Shown here one piece after another: positions 51,857-60,550 of a DNA stretch of 64,000 nt. The position numbers and the translations under genes are program-made. Under the pieces are notes generated by a model that had not been told where the DNA came from, did not search any database, and saw only the letters and a list, made by a program, of their open reading frames with translations. The stretch's first letter is position 1. Every line of letters starts with the position of its first letter. This DNA is from JAVJSU01 sp040219275 (GTDB lineage: Bacteria; Chloroflexota; Anaerolineae; Aggregatilineales; Phototrophicaceae). The DNA is taken from NCBI GenBank assembly GCA_040219275.1, contig JAVJSU010000023.1, forward strand, positions 1-64,000, given 5' to 3'.

Positions 51857-53134
51857 ATGTACATTATTTTTCGGGAAAAAGAAGTCACGGACATCCATAA
51901 ATTTGATGTCTATATGAAAAACGAAGGCTACGATGGGCTGAAAAAAGCCATTGGTATGAAGCCTTCTGAAGTCATTGATGAAGTCAAATCCTCCGGCTTA
52001 CGTGGTCGTGGTGGGGCAGGTTTCCCTACAGGTGTGAAGTGGAGCTTTATTCCACAAAACGAGCCGGTGAAATATGTTGCCGTGAACGCCGATGAAAGCG
52101 AACCGGGAACATTTAAAGATCGTCAAATTTTAGAGAATAATCCGCATCAATTGATCGAAGGCGCATTGATTTGTGCCTATGCGATTCAGGCGAAAGCGGT
52201 TTATATTTACATGCGTGGCGAATTCTGGGATGTTGGGCATGAGCTAGACAAGTGTATTGATGATGCCTATAAAGCCGGTTTCGCCGGCAAGAACATTCTC
52301 GGCTCTGGCTGGGATTGTGATGTGTATACGCATCTCGGTGCGGGCGCATATATTTGTGGGGAAGAAAGCGCCCTGTTGAACAGCCTTGAAGGTAAGCTCG
52401 GTCAACCGCGTGTACGTCCACCGTTTCCCGCGCAAAAGGGTGGTGGCTTGTACGGAGAGCCAACCGTCGTCAATAACGTGGAAACACTGGCGAATGTCCC
52501 GTGGATTATGCGTAAAGGTGGCGCGGAATTTAAGAAGCTCGGCACCGAACAGAGCGCCGGTACGAAAATTTTCTGCCTGAGCGGTCATGTAAAAAATCCG
52601 GGTAATTATGAACTCGAATTTGGCGCGACCTTCCGCGAGTTGCTATACGATCATGGTGGTGGTCCGCTAGATGGGCATACGTTTAAAGCGGTGTTGCCGT
52701 CCGGTGCATCAGGTCCGATTGTGCCGCTGAGTGACGAAGTGCTTGATACACCGATGACCTATGAAGATACCCCGAAAATTGATACTATTATCGGGTCGGC
52801 ATCTGTGATTGTCATGGATGACTCCACCGATATTATGTGGGTGGCTTCTAAGGTAACCAAATTCTTTAAGCATGAGAGTTGTGGGAAGTGTACCCCATGC
52901 CGTGAAGGGACGTACTGGATAGATAAAGTCCTTGATCGCATTTTGAGTGGGGAAGGCGCAGAATCTGATATTGATCTCGTACGGAATGTCGCGGGTAACA
53001 TGCAAGGCACGACTTTATGTGCATTGGGTGATTTTGCCGCGAACCCGATTTTATACACGATCAAGCATTTCCCTGAAGATTTTAAGAAGCATGTTAACGG
53101 TGAGTCCGCGCCTGTTCGCGCCGCCGGAGACTAG
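51857..53134 (+). CDS. nuoF: NADH-quinone oxidoreductase subunit F
   Basis: NuoF binds NADH and FMN and holds cluster N3. The FMN loop GRGGAGFPTGVKWSF, the NADH-site AVNADESEPGTFKDR, YICGEESALLNSLEG, and the [4Fe-4S] ligands ESCGKCTPCREGT with the later Cys in TTLCALGDF are all present. I chose the ATG at 51857 because GGGAG lies about 8 bases before it; an in-frame TTG at 51836 would add seven residues. Length (425) is normal. A TPR gene follows 8 bases later. Confidence 0.97.
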   Translation: MYIIFREKEVTDIHKFDVYMKNEGYDGLKKAIGMKPSEVIDEVKSSGLRGRGGAGFPTGVKWSFIPQNEPVKYVAVNADESEPGTFKDRQILENNPHQLIEGALICAYAIQAKAVYIYMRGEFWDVGHELDKCIDDAYKAGFAGKNILGSGWDCDVYTHLGAGAYICGEESALLNSLEGKLGQPRVRPPFPAQKGGGLYGEPTVVNNVETLANVPWIMRKGGAEFKKLGTEQSAGTKIFCLSGHVKNPGNYELEFGATFRELLYDHGGGPLDGHTFKAVLPSGASGPIVPLSDEVLDTPMTYEDTPKIDTIIGSASVIVMDDSTDIMWVASKVTKFFKHESCGKCTPCREGTYWIDKVLDRILSGEGAESDIDLVRNVAGNMQGTTLCALGDFAANPILYTIKHFPEDFKKHVNGESAPVRAAGD

Positions 53135-53142
53135 GTTTTAAT

Positions 53143-53565
53143 ATGACGGATCACCTTGCCGCTATGGACGAAGAGATCCACACCGACGCTGATGAAACCG
53201 ATTTAACGGCGGTGGTAGACGACCATCAGCATGAGGAAGTGACGGAAACGAGCGTGAGTTTCTGGCAGAGATTTAGCCGAATATTCACATCGTCGACGGA
53301 ACGCGGCTCAACGAACGAACAACGGTTGATTGATCTTGATGAAAGTATCGCCCTGCACCCTGATGTGGCTATGAATTACATCCTGCGGGGCGAGTTACGT
53401 CTTAAACGTGACGATTTAGACGGCGCACAGCAGGACTTTCAGCAGGGGCTGATTATCGCGGAAACTCAATTTCAGCAAGACAATTGGGGCTTCGCAGATC
53501 AAATCTTGCAGGATCGTGCAAAACGCGGTTTAGAACTGACGCGCCGTAAGCTCCATATCGGGTAG
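53143..53565 (+). CDS. TPR-like protein inside the nuo cluster
   Basis: A 140-residue protein with no match among complex I subunits I know. The first 45 residues are acidic (many Asp, Glu and His). A short aromatic/basic stretch (FWQRFSRIF) follows. Residues 65-125 then read as one or two TPR-like helix pairs (RLIDLDESIALHPDVAMNYI, then RGELRLKRDDLDGAQQDFQQ). TPR units bind peptides or partner proteins. The gene sits between nuoF and nuoG, 8 and 63 bases from them, and so is certainly co-transcribed with them. An assembly or stability factor for the NADH-oxidising module is a reasonable guess, no more. Confidence 0.7.
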   Translation: MTDHLAAMDEEIHTDADETDLTAVVDDHQHEEVTETSVSFWQRFSRIFTSSTERGSTNEQRLIDLDESIALHPDVAMNYILRGELRLKRDDLDGAQQDFQQGLIIAETQFQQDNWGFADQILQDRAKRGLELTRRKLHIG

Positions 53566-53628
53566 TTAATTACATAACAGACCCGTAAATCAATAAACTA
53601 ATGGCTACTGACTTAAGAGAGTGGATAT

Positions 53629-56133
53629 ATGGTCGATATAGTCAGAGAGAAAGAAAAAGTCGATACCGTTACGATCATCATTGATGATGTTGAGTATCAG
53701 GTACCGAAGGGTTCTAACCTCGTAGACGCGGCGAAATGGTATGCTGATAACGACATTCCGGTATTTTGCTACCATCCAAAGATGGAACCGGTGGGCATGT
53801 GCCGTATGTGTCTTGTCGAATTAGGCATGATCGAAAAAGACCGCGCAACAGGGGAGGTCGTTCTCAATGAGGACGGTCAGCCTAAAGTGCGCTGGTTCCC
53901 GAAATTGCAGACCGCATGTACGCAGATTGTTAGCGATGGCATGGTGGTTCGCACCAATACCGAAGTTGTTGAGGAAGCGCGTGAAAATGTGCTGGAATTC
54001 CTGTTGACCAGCCATCCGTTGGACTGCCCCATCTGTGACAAAGGTGGTGAATGTCCGTTGCAAAATCTGACGATGGCGTATGGTCCACAGGGTAGCAGAA
54101 TGAACTTTGCGGATAAAATGCACCTTGATAAGCATGTTCCGCTGGGTGATTTGATCTTCCTTGACGAAGAACGCTGTATTCAGTGTGGGCGTTGTGTTCG
54201 TTTTCAGGATGAGATCGTCGGCGATGATGTGCTTGCATTCCACGAACGTGGACGTACCCTGCAAATCATCACCAATAGCGAACCCGGTTTTGATACCTAT
54301 TTCTCAGGGAATACGACCGACATTTGTCCGGTGGGTGCGCTGACGACTGCGGATTTCCGCTTTGGTGCGCGTCCGTGGGAATTGACGGAAGTGCCGAGTA
54401 TTTGCCCGCACGATGCGGCTGGCTCAAACATTAGCCTGAGCGTACGTCTTGATCGTGATTTTGGCGGACGTGCCAAGATCAAGCGCGTGATGCCCCGTCA
54501 AAATGAATACGTTAACGAAATTTGGATTTCTGATAAAACCCGTTTCGGTCATCACTTTACGGGTAGTGACCGTCGTTTGCATGTCCCGCTGATGCGTAAG
54601 GGGTCTAGTCTGATTGAATTGGACTGGACGACTGCCTTCAACACATTTGCTGAATTGCTACAGGGCGCGAACGGTGATGTTGCCGCGATTGCCGGTAATG
54701 GCATGAGCAATGAAGACCTGTGGGAATTAAAACAGGTGATGGAGAAAGTGGGCAGTGATCGTCTTGGGGCATGGTCACCGACACACGGCGGTGCGGAATT
54801 GGTCGCGCAGGTCGGTGTTGGTAAAGGCACAAACCTCGGTGAGCTTGGCAAGGGCGATGCAGTTCTGATCATTGCCTCTGACCTTGAAGAAGAAGTTCCG
54901 ATCTGGCGCTTACGCTTGAAGCGTGCACACGATCAGGGTGCATATGTGGTGGTGGCGAATGTTCGCCCCACGCGCATGGACGATTTCGCAGATGTGACCC
55001 TCCGCTATGCTGTGGGGCAGGCGGCGACGTTCATGAATTCGCTCAAGAAAGACTCGAAAGAGGTTTTCGAAAAGCTCACCGGTGCGGATAATCTCGTGAT
55101 TGTTGCCGGTGCAGAAGGCTTGTCATTGGATGGCAGTCGTGCATTGGCACAGGCGGCGGCGAATTTGCTGGTTGATAGTGGGCATGTGGGCAAGCCGAAT
55201 AATGGTTTATTGTCGCCATTACCGGGTCCGAATGGCATGGGCTTGCACTATCTGGGTTTCTCGCCGTTTACCACGCAGGATATTATGGCAAATCCGCCTA
55301 AAGTCTTAATTGTGGCACAGTTAGAATTAATTGCAGACGATCCATCAGCATCCGCATGGTTGGATAAGGTTGAGACAATCATCTCACTAAACTTATTCCC
55401 GGATGTTGTTTCCGAAAAAGATGCAAAACTGATCCTGCCGATTCAGAGTTTTGCGGAGCGTGACGGCACGTTTACCAATGGTGAACGCCGTGTTCAGCGT
55501 TTCTACACCGCACAAGGTCCAATCGGTGAGGCATTACCCGCATGGCAGATTCTCTCCCGTGTAGGTGAAGTTTTAGGCGCAGGGCGTTCTAAACCCTCCG
55601 CCGCCGCGGTGATGCTTGATATTGTCAATGGCGTTCCTGCTTTTGAGGGAATGCGCTACCGTGACCTTTCGAGAATTGAACGCCAATTCCCGGATGTCGG
55701 CGGGCAAGATTTGTACTATGGCGGTACGGCATATCAAAATAAGGGTGGTTTAGGCGTTCAGATTGCTTCAGTCGCCGATAGTGGTGATGTGGCGAAAGGC
55801 GATGTCGCATCCGCTGATGCACCGAAAGCCGGAAAATCACAATTGGTGATTCTGCCGGTCACGCGTTTGTATAACCGTGAAAGTACGTTTGAACCGAGTA
55901 TGCTGGTTCATCCGCGCATCATGGAGCCTTATGTTGAATTGAACAGCAAAGATGCCAAGAAACTCGGCATCGAACAGGGTGATGTGGTCGCGGTCAGTGC
56001 GGATGGTGCAGAAGTCCGTGTTAAAGCCTATGTAAATGGAAATGCGCCGGAAGGCACGGCGATTATGCCACGTCATCTAGCATCAACAGCGACACCGCTA
56101 ACATTGACCGTTGGCGAAATTACGAAGGTATAG
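53629..56133 (+). CDS. nuoG: NADH-quinone oxidoreductase subunit G
   Basis: The largest peripheral subunit, 834 residues, holding several Fe-S clusters. The N-terminal ferredoxin-like [2Fe-2S] domain has CYHPKMEPVGMCRMC. The His-Cys [4Fe-4S] site is HPLDCPICDKGGECPLQ. A further cluster site is CIQCGRCVRF. The C-terminal two thirds are a molybdopterin-oxidoreductase-like domain, non-catalytic in complex I. It ends with a C-terminal barrel (about 710-834) like that of formate dehydrogenases. This is the normal composition for NuoG. Confidence 0.96.
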   Translation: MVDIVREKEKVDTVTIIIDDVEYQVPKGSNLVDAAKWYADNDIPVFCYHPKMEPVGMCRMCLVELGMIEKDRATGEVVLNEDGQPKVRWFPKLQTACTQIVSDGMVVRTNTEVVEEARENVLEFLLTSHPLDCPICDKGGECPLQNLTMAYGPQGSRMNFADKMHLDKHVPLGDLIFLDEERCIQCGRCVRFQDEIVGDDVLAFHERGRTLQIITNSEPGFDTYFSGNTTDICPVGALTTADFRFGARPWELTEVPSICPHDAAGSNISLSVRLDRDFGGRAKIKRVMPRQNEYVNEIWISDKTRFGHHFTGSDRRLHVPLMRKGSSLIELDWTTAFNTFAELLQGANGDVAAIAGNGMSNEDLWELKQVMEKVGSDRLGAWSPTHGGAELVAQVGVGKGTNLGELGKGDAVLIIASDLEEEVPIWRLRLKRAHDQGAYVVVANVRPTRMDDFADVTLRYAVGQAATFMNSLKKDSKEVFEKLTGADNLVIVAGAEGLSLDGSRALAQAAANLLVDSGHVGKPNNGLLSPLPGPNGMGLHYLGFSPFTTQDIMANPPKVLIVAQLELIADDPSASAWLDKVETIISLNLFPDVVSEKDAKLILPIQSFAERDGTFTNGERRVQRFYTAQGPIGEALPAWQILSRVGEVLGAGRSKPSAAAVMLDIVNGVPAFEGMRYRDLSRIERQFPDVGGQDLYYGGTAYQNKGGLGVQIASVADSGDVAKGDVASADAPKAGKSQLVILPVTRLYNRESTFEPSMLVHPRIMEPYVELNSKDAKKLGIEQGDVVAVSADGAEVRVKAYVNGNAPEGTAIMPRHLASTATPLTLTVGEITKV

Positions 56134-56173
56134 GAATTCACTTTCCGCTTATTGAAACAAACAGAGGGCAACA

Positions 56174-58210
56174 ATGAGCGACGACTCACAAAAAAGTCCA
56201 ATCTCATGGATTGATTTGATCTTATTCGGGATAGCCGCCGTACTGCCGATCTTTTTCATCGCGGCATTATGGTATGACGGGTATCCGGCGATTAGTTATG
56301 TGAACGATCTGGTTCCACCGGCAGATTTTGACTTCAATAACCTACTCTGGTTGCTGATTCCGGCAATCGCGGGTTATGTGGGATTTGCCTTCTGGGGATG
56401 GAATGATGTTTATGCGACGAAATTCACCTCACGCGCAATTGCTGGTTTCTCTGCGCTCGGGTTGATTTACTTTGTGTTCTTTTTCCTATCAGAGGGGCTA
56501 TTCGCGTTCACAGATTTTTCATCAGTAGCGCCGTTACCGGTGGGGAATTTGAAAAATTTGAAGTTAGAGGGTTTCCAATCCTTTATCCCCATTCTGGCGA
56601 TTTTCCTTGTGGGTGTGGCGCAGGTTGCTATCCCACGCAACTTTGAGCGTCCCGCAGGCGAAAAACCAGCCCATTTCCTGAACTTCATCCCATTTTCCGT
56701 AATAGCAATTAATGTGGTGGTGGGTACGCTGGTGTTGCTCATCGTGCTGGCGAATTGGGGAAGTATCCTCGATGGCGGCGGCGATGTCCTGAATTTTGCA
56801 TTTAACGGGTCAAGCCGTGTGGCTGAAGAAGAGATCATCTTGTGTGAAGATTCACAGGGATGTTCTATTGTTCGACCGCTGATTTTGTCCGCGATTTTGC
56901 TTTTCGTGATTGTCACGGGCTTCGCATATGCAACTTTGCTAGAGCGTAAGTTGATCGCATGGTTACAACAGCGTGTAGGACCGAATCGTGTGGGTCCGGG
57001 TGGGTTGTTGCAACCTGCGGCAGATGGTTTGAAATTGATCTTCAAAGAAGACATCATGCCCACCGATGCGGATCGTCCGGTTTATTTGATCGCACCGATG
57101 CTCAAGGCGATTCCGACGCTTGTGGTGGTCGCGGTGATTCCGTTTGGTCCTGATCTCGTCATCCCGTGGTTCGATGGCAATTGGTATAAGGTTGGATTAT
57201 CTGTCATTGATGTCAACGTGGGTGTTTTGTGGTTGCTGGCGATTACGAGTATCGGCACTTACGGTGTCGTGCTGGCTGGTTGGGCGAGTAATAACAAATA
57301 CTCTATGCTCGGCGCAATGCGCGCTTCTGCACAGATGGTCAGCTACGAGTTAAGCATGGGTTTGGCGCTGGCAGTGCCCGTTTTGCTCGTCGGTAGCATG
57401 AACATCAAGGAGATTGTCGAGGCACAGAGTTTATTCTGGCAATGGTTTATCGTGCTCAATCCGCTTGCCGCCGGTATCCTGATTATTGCCCTCATTGCAG
57501 AAACCAACCGCGCTCCATTTGATTTACCGGAAGCCGAACAGGAACTTACCGCAGGGTATATGACCGAATACAGCGGTATGAAGTTCGCGCTGTTTATGAT
57601 GGCTGAGTATCTCGGCATGATTGCGGTCAGCCTGATCGCGGCATCAATGTTCCTTGGTGGGTATCAGGATGGATTTGGGCTTGTAGATCGTATTCCAATC
57701 CTGGGTCCGGTTGTCGTGATTACGAAGGTCGTTTTGTTGCTGGTCGGGTTCATCTGGATTCGTGCGACATTGCCCCGTATTCGCTATGATCGATTGATGC
57801 AATTTGGCTGGAAAGTCATGCTTCCCCTGGCGATTTTAGCCGTTGTCTGGACAGCGATTGCGGTTGTCGTTGGTGATGAATTTGGTTCAAACGGCTATTT
57901 GCTGGTGTCCTTCGTCATGCTGGCGGCAGTGGCAATTATTGGTGGTGTCCTGCTGGCGAATGGTGATCAGGATGACGAGCCAGATGCCGATTACGAAGAT
58001 GATCCGATGATTACAGGCGAACGTGCCGGCATCGGTTTTACCGCGTTACAGGCGATTGGTGGTTTGGTTGCGGTGCCGTTTGTACTCTATGAAGGCACAC
58101 TCAACATTCTCGATGGCTTAGCGTCACTCGCGCCGGAGCCGGAAGAAGAGACTACCGACGGCGATGGGGATGATACAAACGCTTTACCTGCCAACACAGG
58201 TAGCGACTAG
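56174..58210 (+). CDS. nuoH: NADH-quinone oxidoreductase subunit H, greatly extended
   Basis: NuoH couples quinone reduction to proton pumping and is normally about 330-350 residues; this one has 678. The standard core begins near residue 233 (IVRPLILSAILLFVIVTGFA). It has the quinone-site segment ERKLIAWLQQRVGPNRVGPG, then AETNRAPFDLPEAEQELTAG and RATLPRIRYDRLM. Before it lie about 230 residues with about five hydrophobic helices (near 12-33, 57-77, 88-112, 136-152, 171-194). After it are about 110 residues with further hydrophobic segments and an acidic tail. The reading frame is continuous, with a good start and spacing, so this is a true fusion or growth of the gene, not an annotation slip. 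Confidence 0.93.
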   Translation: MSDDSQKSPISWIDLILFGIAAVLPIFFIAALWYDGYPAISYVNDLVPPADFDFNNLLWLLIPAIAGYVGFAFWGWNDVYATKFTSRAIAGFSALGLIYFVFFFLSEGLFAFTDFSSVAPLPVGNLKNLKLEGFQSFIPILAIFLVGVAQVAIPRNFERPAGEKPAHFLNFIPFSVIAINVVVGTLVLLIVLANWGSILDGGGDVLNFAFNGSSRVAEEEIILCEDSQGCSIVRPLILSAILLFVIVTGFAYATLLERKLIAWLQQRVGPNRVGPGGLLQPAADGLKLIFKEDIMPTDADRPVYLIAPMLKAIPTLVVVAVIPFGPDLVIPWFDGNWYKVGLSVIDVNVGVLWLLAITSIGTYGVVLAGWASNNKYSMLGAMRASAQMVSYELSMGLALAVPVLLVGSMNIKEIVEAQSLFWQWFIVLNPLAAGILIIALIAETNRAPFDLPEAEQELTAGYMTEYSGMKFALFMMAEYLGMIAVSLIAASMFLGGYQDGFGLVDRIPILGPVVVITKVVLLLVGFIWIRATLPRIRYDRLMQFGWKVMLPLAILAVVWTAIAVVVGDEFGSNGYLLVSFVMLAAVAIIGGVLLANGDQDDEPDADYEDDPMITGERAGIGFTALQAIGGLVAVPFVLYEGTLNILDGLASLAPEPEEETTDGDGDDTNALPANTGSD

Positions 58211-58231
58211 ATAAGAGGAGGTTCTACTGGA

Positions 58232-58726
58232 ATGAATATTGTCAAAGGTTTCGCAACGACGTTCAAGCATGTGCTTGAAGAGAAAATTACCTTTAACTAT
58301 CCTGAAGAAGTACGTCCTTTTCAGGAGCGTTTTAAAGGTCGTCATCATCTACGCCGTTACGAAAATGGCATGGAAAAATGTATCGGATGCTCATTGTGCG
58401 CGGCATCGTGCCCTGCGGATGCAATCTGGGTAGAAGCGGCGGAAAACGCTGATGAAGCCCGTTATAGCCCCGGAGAACGCTATGCCAAGACCTATGAGAT
58501 CAACATGTTGCGCTGTATCTTCTGCGGTTATTGCGAAGATGCCTGCCCAACACAAGCCATCGAATTGGGGCATGAACACCAGCTGAGCTTTACCAATCGG
58601 CGTGATTCAATATTCACAAAAGACATGCTGATTGATCCTGTTCCCGAAGGTGGGCAGGATACGCCGCAGGTGGTGGAGCCGGGTGTTTACACTCGTTCGA
58701 TACCTGATATGCCGAATGCCAAGTAA
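58232..58726 (+). CDS. nuoI: NADH-quinone oxidoreductase subunit I
   Basis: A 164-residue ferredoxin-like subunit with clusters N6a and N6b. The two [4Fe-4S] motifs are CIGCSLCAASCPADAI and CIFCGYCEDACPTQAI. The N-terminal amphipathic segment (MNIVKGFATTFKHVLEE) docks it to the membrane arm. Length and motifs are normal. A ribosome site AGAGGAGG precedes the start. The C-terminal tail of about 35 residues is Pro/Gly-rich. Confidence 0.97.
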   Translation: MNIVKGFATTFKHVLEEKITFNYPEEVRPFQERFKGRHHLRRYENGMEKCIGCSLCAASCPADAIWVEAAENADEARYSPGERYAKTYEINMLRCIFCGYCEDACPTQAIELGHEHQLSFTNRRDSIFTKDMLIDPVPEGGQDTPQVVEPGVYTRSIPDMPNAK

Positions 58727-58753
58727 AAGTTTGAGATTCGTTGGAAAATAAGC

Positions 58754-58788
58754 GCCAGAGTCTTTGAACTCTGGCTTTGTTTGTGTTA
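58754..58788 (+). terminator. Intrinsic terminator-like hairpin between nuoI and nuoJ
   Basis: GCCAGAGT (58754-58761) and ACTCTGGC (58768-58775) form a perfect 8-bp stem with a 6-base loop, followed by TTTGTTTGTGTT. It sits in the 108-bp nuoI-nuoJ gap and should end or reduce transcription in the middle of the cluster. Confidence 0.7.
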
Positions 58789-58792
58789 AACT
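58764..58792 (+). promoter_or_regulatory. Possible internal promoter for nuoJKLM
   Basis: TTGAAC (58764-58769) and TAAACT (58787-58792) are 17 bases apart and overlap the terminator hairpin. This would restart transcription just upstream of nuoJ. Both boxes are imperfect, so this is tentative. Confidence 0.4.
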
Positions 58793-58834
58793 GCACAACC
58801 GTCTACCACTTTACGCCCGAATAGGACAAGTGCA

Positions 58835-60178
58835 ATGGAAGTTGCTCTGTTTTTAATTGTAGGCATGATCGCAGTCGCAGCGGCTGTGGGTATGCTACTC
58901 GTAAAACAACCTGTACATAGCGCACTGTTGTTGATTACCAACTTCGCGTGTGTTGCTTTCCTTTATCTAATGCTCGACGCGCCATTTTTGGCGATGGTGC
59001 AGATTGCCGTGTATGCCGGGGCGATTATGGTATTGTTCCTGTTTGTCATCATGCTCCTTGGGGCTGATAAGGTGGCAGGCGAGAACACTCACTTGTTTAA
59101 GCAATTTTCACTCGTCGCAGTCGGTGTTACGGTCGCTTTCTTCCTCGCGGTTTCTTATGCGTTTTTCGAAAGTGGAAGCATAAGCACAGAAACCACCCGT
59201 GAAGCATCACCCATGGTTCGTGTCTTGAACGTCGCGCCGTATCTTCCGGCTGTTGACGTTTATGCAAATGGGGAACTCATCTCAGAAGGTGTGCAGTATA
59301 ATGCCGCACCCGAACGTAATGAGATGAGCTATATTGCGCTGGAACCCGGTGACTATGAAATCGCCATTGGTGGAGAAAATCCCGTATTGGCGGAGCCATT
59401 CCCAATCGGTACGATCACCGTTGAACCTGAAGCACTCCAGACCATCGTCATGTACGGTGCAACGACTGTTTTCGGTGAAGGGGTTGATCAAATTGGGTTA
59501 CCTCAATTGGCGATCTTCTCTGATAGTCTGGCAGATATTCGCAATGGCATGAGCCGTATCGCGGTCTTCAATGCCTACAGCGAAGCCGATGCCATCAACA
59601 TCATTGACGTTGGTTCGGACTTTCTCATTGGTGCTAATGAGGACATTCAGACTGTTCTGGCTGATCTGCCTTATGGTGAACTGTCTAATATGGCAGAATT
59701 TGGCTCTGGTAGCCTGACTTGGGCTTTTGTACCAACCTCGAATACCGACGATATTCTTCGCACCACGCGTGACGAAACTGGTGGGGAATATGAACTGGTC
59801 GGTGGCACTTATCAACTCATGGTTTTTTCTGAGCGTGCAACTGATGTCGAGGGAACACTTGAGCCAGTAACGGTTTACGTCGTGAATTCGGCAATTCCGG
59901 ATTTTGGTAGCCCTGAGGCAATCGGTGAATCACTCTTCGTTGAGTATGCTCTGCCTTTTGAAGTGGTCGCCTTGCTCTTGCTTGCGTCAATGGTTGGTGC
60001 AATTGTGTTGACACAACGTGCAATCATTAAGCCCAAGCCGGGTCGTCCGATGCGACGTAAGGTAAGCCGTCCGTTGACCAGTGTGATTTCTTCACAGACG
60101 GGTACAGATGTGCGTACTGAACCGCAAAATGTACCACAGCTTGAAGCCCCTGAAACATCAGAGCCAGCAGGGGATTAG
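58835..60178 (+). CDS. nuoJ: NADH-quinone oxidoreductase subunit J with a DUF4397-like insertion
   Basis: NuoJ normally has 160-200 residues and five helices; this one has 447. Helices 1-4 are regular (about 4-22, 28-48, 52-76, 90-111), including the YAGAIMVLFLFVIMLLG helix with its conserved bulge. The normal C-terminal part also reappears intact (FGSPEAIGESLFVEYALPFE onward, helix 5 at about 374-393). Between them, residues 112-352 form an extra region. It opens MVRVLNVAPYLPAVDVYANG with YIALEPGDYEIAI, the pattern of DUF4397 domains, and a second similar unit starts at about 238 (MSRIAVFNAYSEADAINIID). The basic residues after helix 5 place the C-terminus inside, so the insertion should face the outside. 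Nothing suggests a frameshift. Confidence 0.92.
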   Translation: MEVALFLIVGMIAVAAAVGMLLVKQPVHSALLLITNFACVAFLYLMLDAPFLAMVQIAVYAGAIMVLFLFVIMLLGADKVAGENTHLFKQFSLVAVGVTVAFFLAVSYAFFESGSISTETTREASPMVRVLNVAPYLPAVDVYANGELISEGVQYNAAPERNEMSYIALEPGDYEIAIGGENPVLAEPFPIGTITVEPEALQTIVMYGATTVFGEGVDQIGLPQLAIFSDSLADIRNGMSRIAVFNAYSEADAINIIDVGSDFLIGANEDIQTVLADLPYGELSNMAEFGSGSLTWAFVPTSNTDDILRTTRDETGGEYELVGGTYQLMVFSERATDVEGTLEPVTVYVVNSAIPDFGSPEAIGESLFVEYALPFEVVALLLLASMVGAIVLTQRAIIKPKPGRPMRRKVSRPLTSVISSQTGTDVRTEPQNVPQLEAPETSEPAGD

Positions 60179-60196
60179 AAGGGGAGAAGCGAAACT

Positions 60197-60499
60197 ATGG
60201 TTGAAATTGAAGCATATGTCGTTTTAAGCATGGTGTTATTTACACTCGGCGCAATGGGCGTGCTGTTTCGCAAAAACGCGATTCTGGTGTTTATGTCCGT
60301 TGAACTGATGCTGAACGCGGCAAATCTGGCGCTGGTGGCATTTGCCCGTCAGTGGAACGCGGTGGATGGTCATATCTTTGTATTCTTCGTCATTACCGTT
60401 GCCGCCGCAGAAGTGGCGATTGGTCTGGCGCTGATTGTGACGATCTTCCGTACCAAGCAAAGCATTAATATTGATGATCTGCATTTGATGGAAGGTTAG
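60197..60499 (+). CDS. nuoK: NADH-quinone oxidoreductase subunit K
   Basis: A standard 100-residue subunit with three helices and the two buried glutamates needed for proton transfer: one in MSVELMLNAANL and one in VAAAEVAIGLAL. It begins 18 bases after nuoJ, and a ribosome site AAGGGGAG precedes the start. No extension, in contrast to its neighbours. Confidence 0.97.
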   Translation: MVEIEAYVVLSMVLFTLGAMGVLFRKNAILVFMSVELMLNAANLALVAFARQWNAVDGHIFVFFVITVAAAEVAIGLALIVTIFRTKQSINIDDLHLMEG

Positions 60500-60550
60500 C
60501 AGTATGCGGTTAACCGGCTGTTATCTAACGTACAGCGAGAGGCTTGATTA

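Noticed and set aside
58835..60178. NuoJ length explained by a frameshift or fusion of two neighbouring genes
   Set aside because: The frame is continuous and the normal last NuoJ helix reappears after the insertion, so it is an internal insertion.
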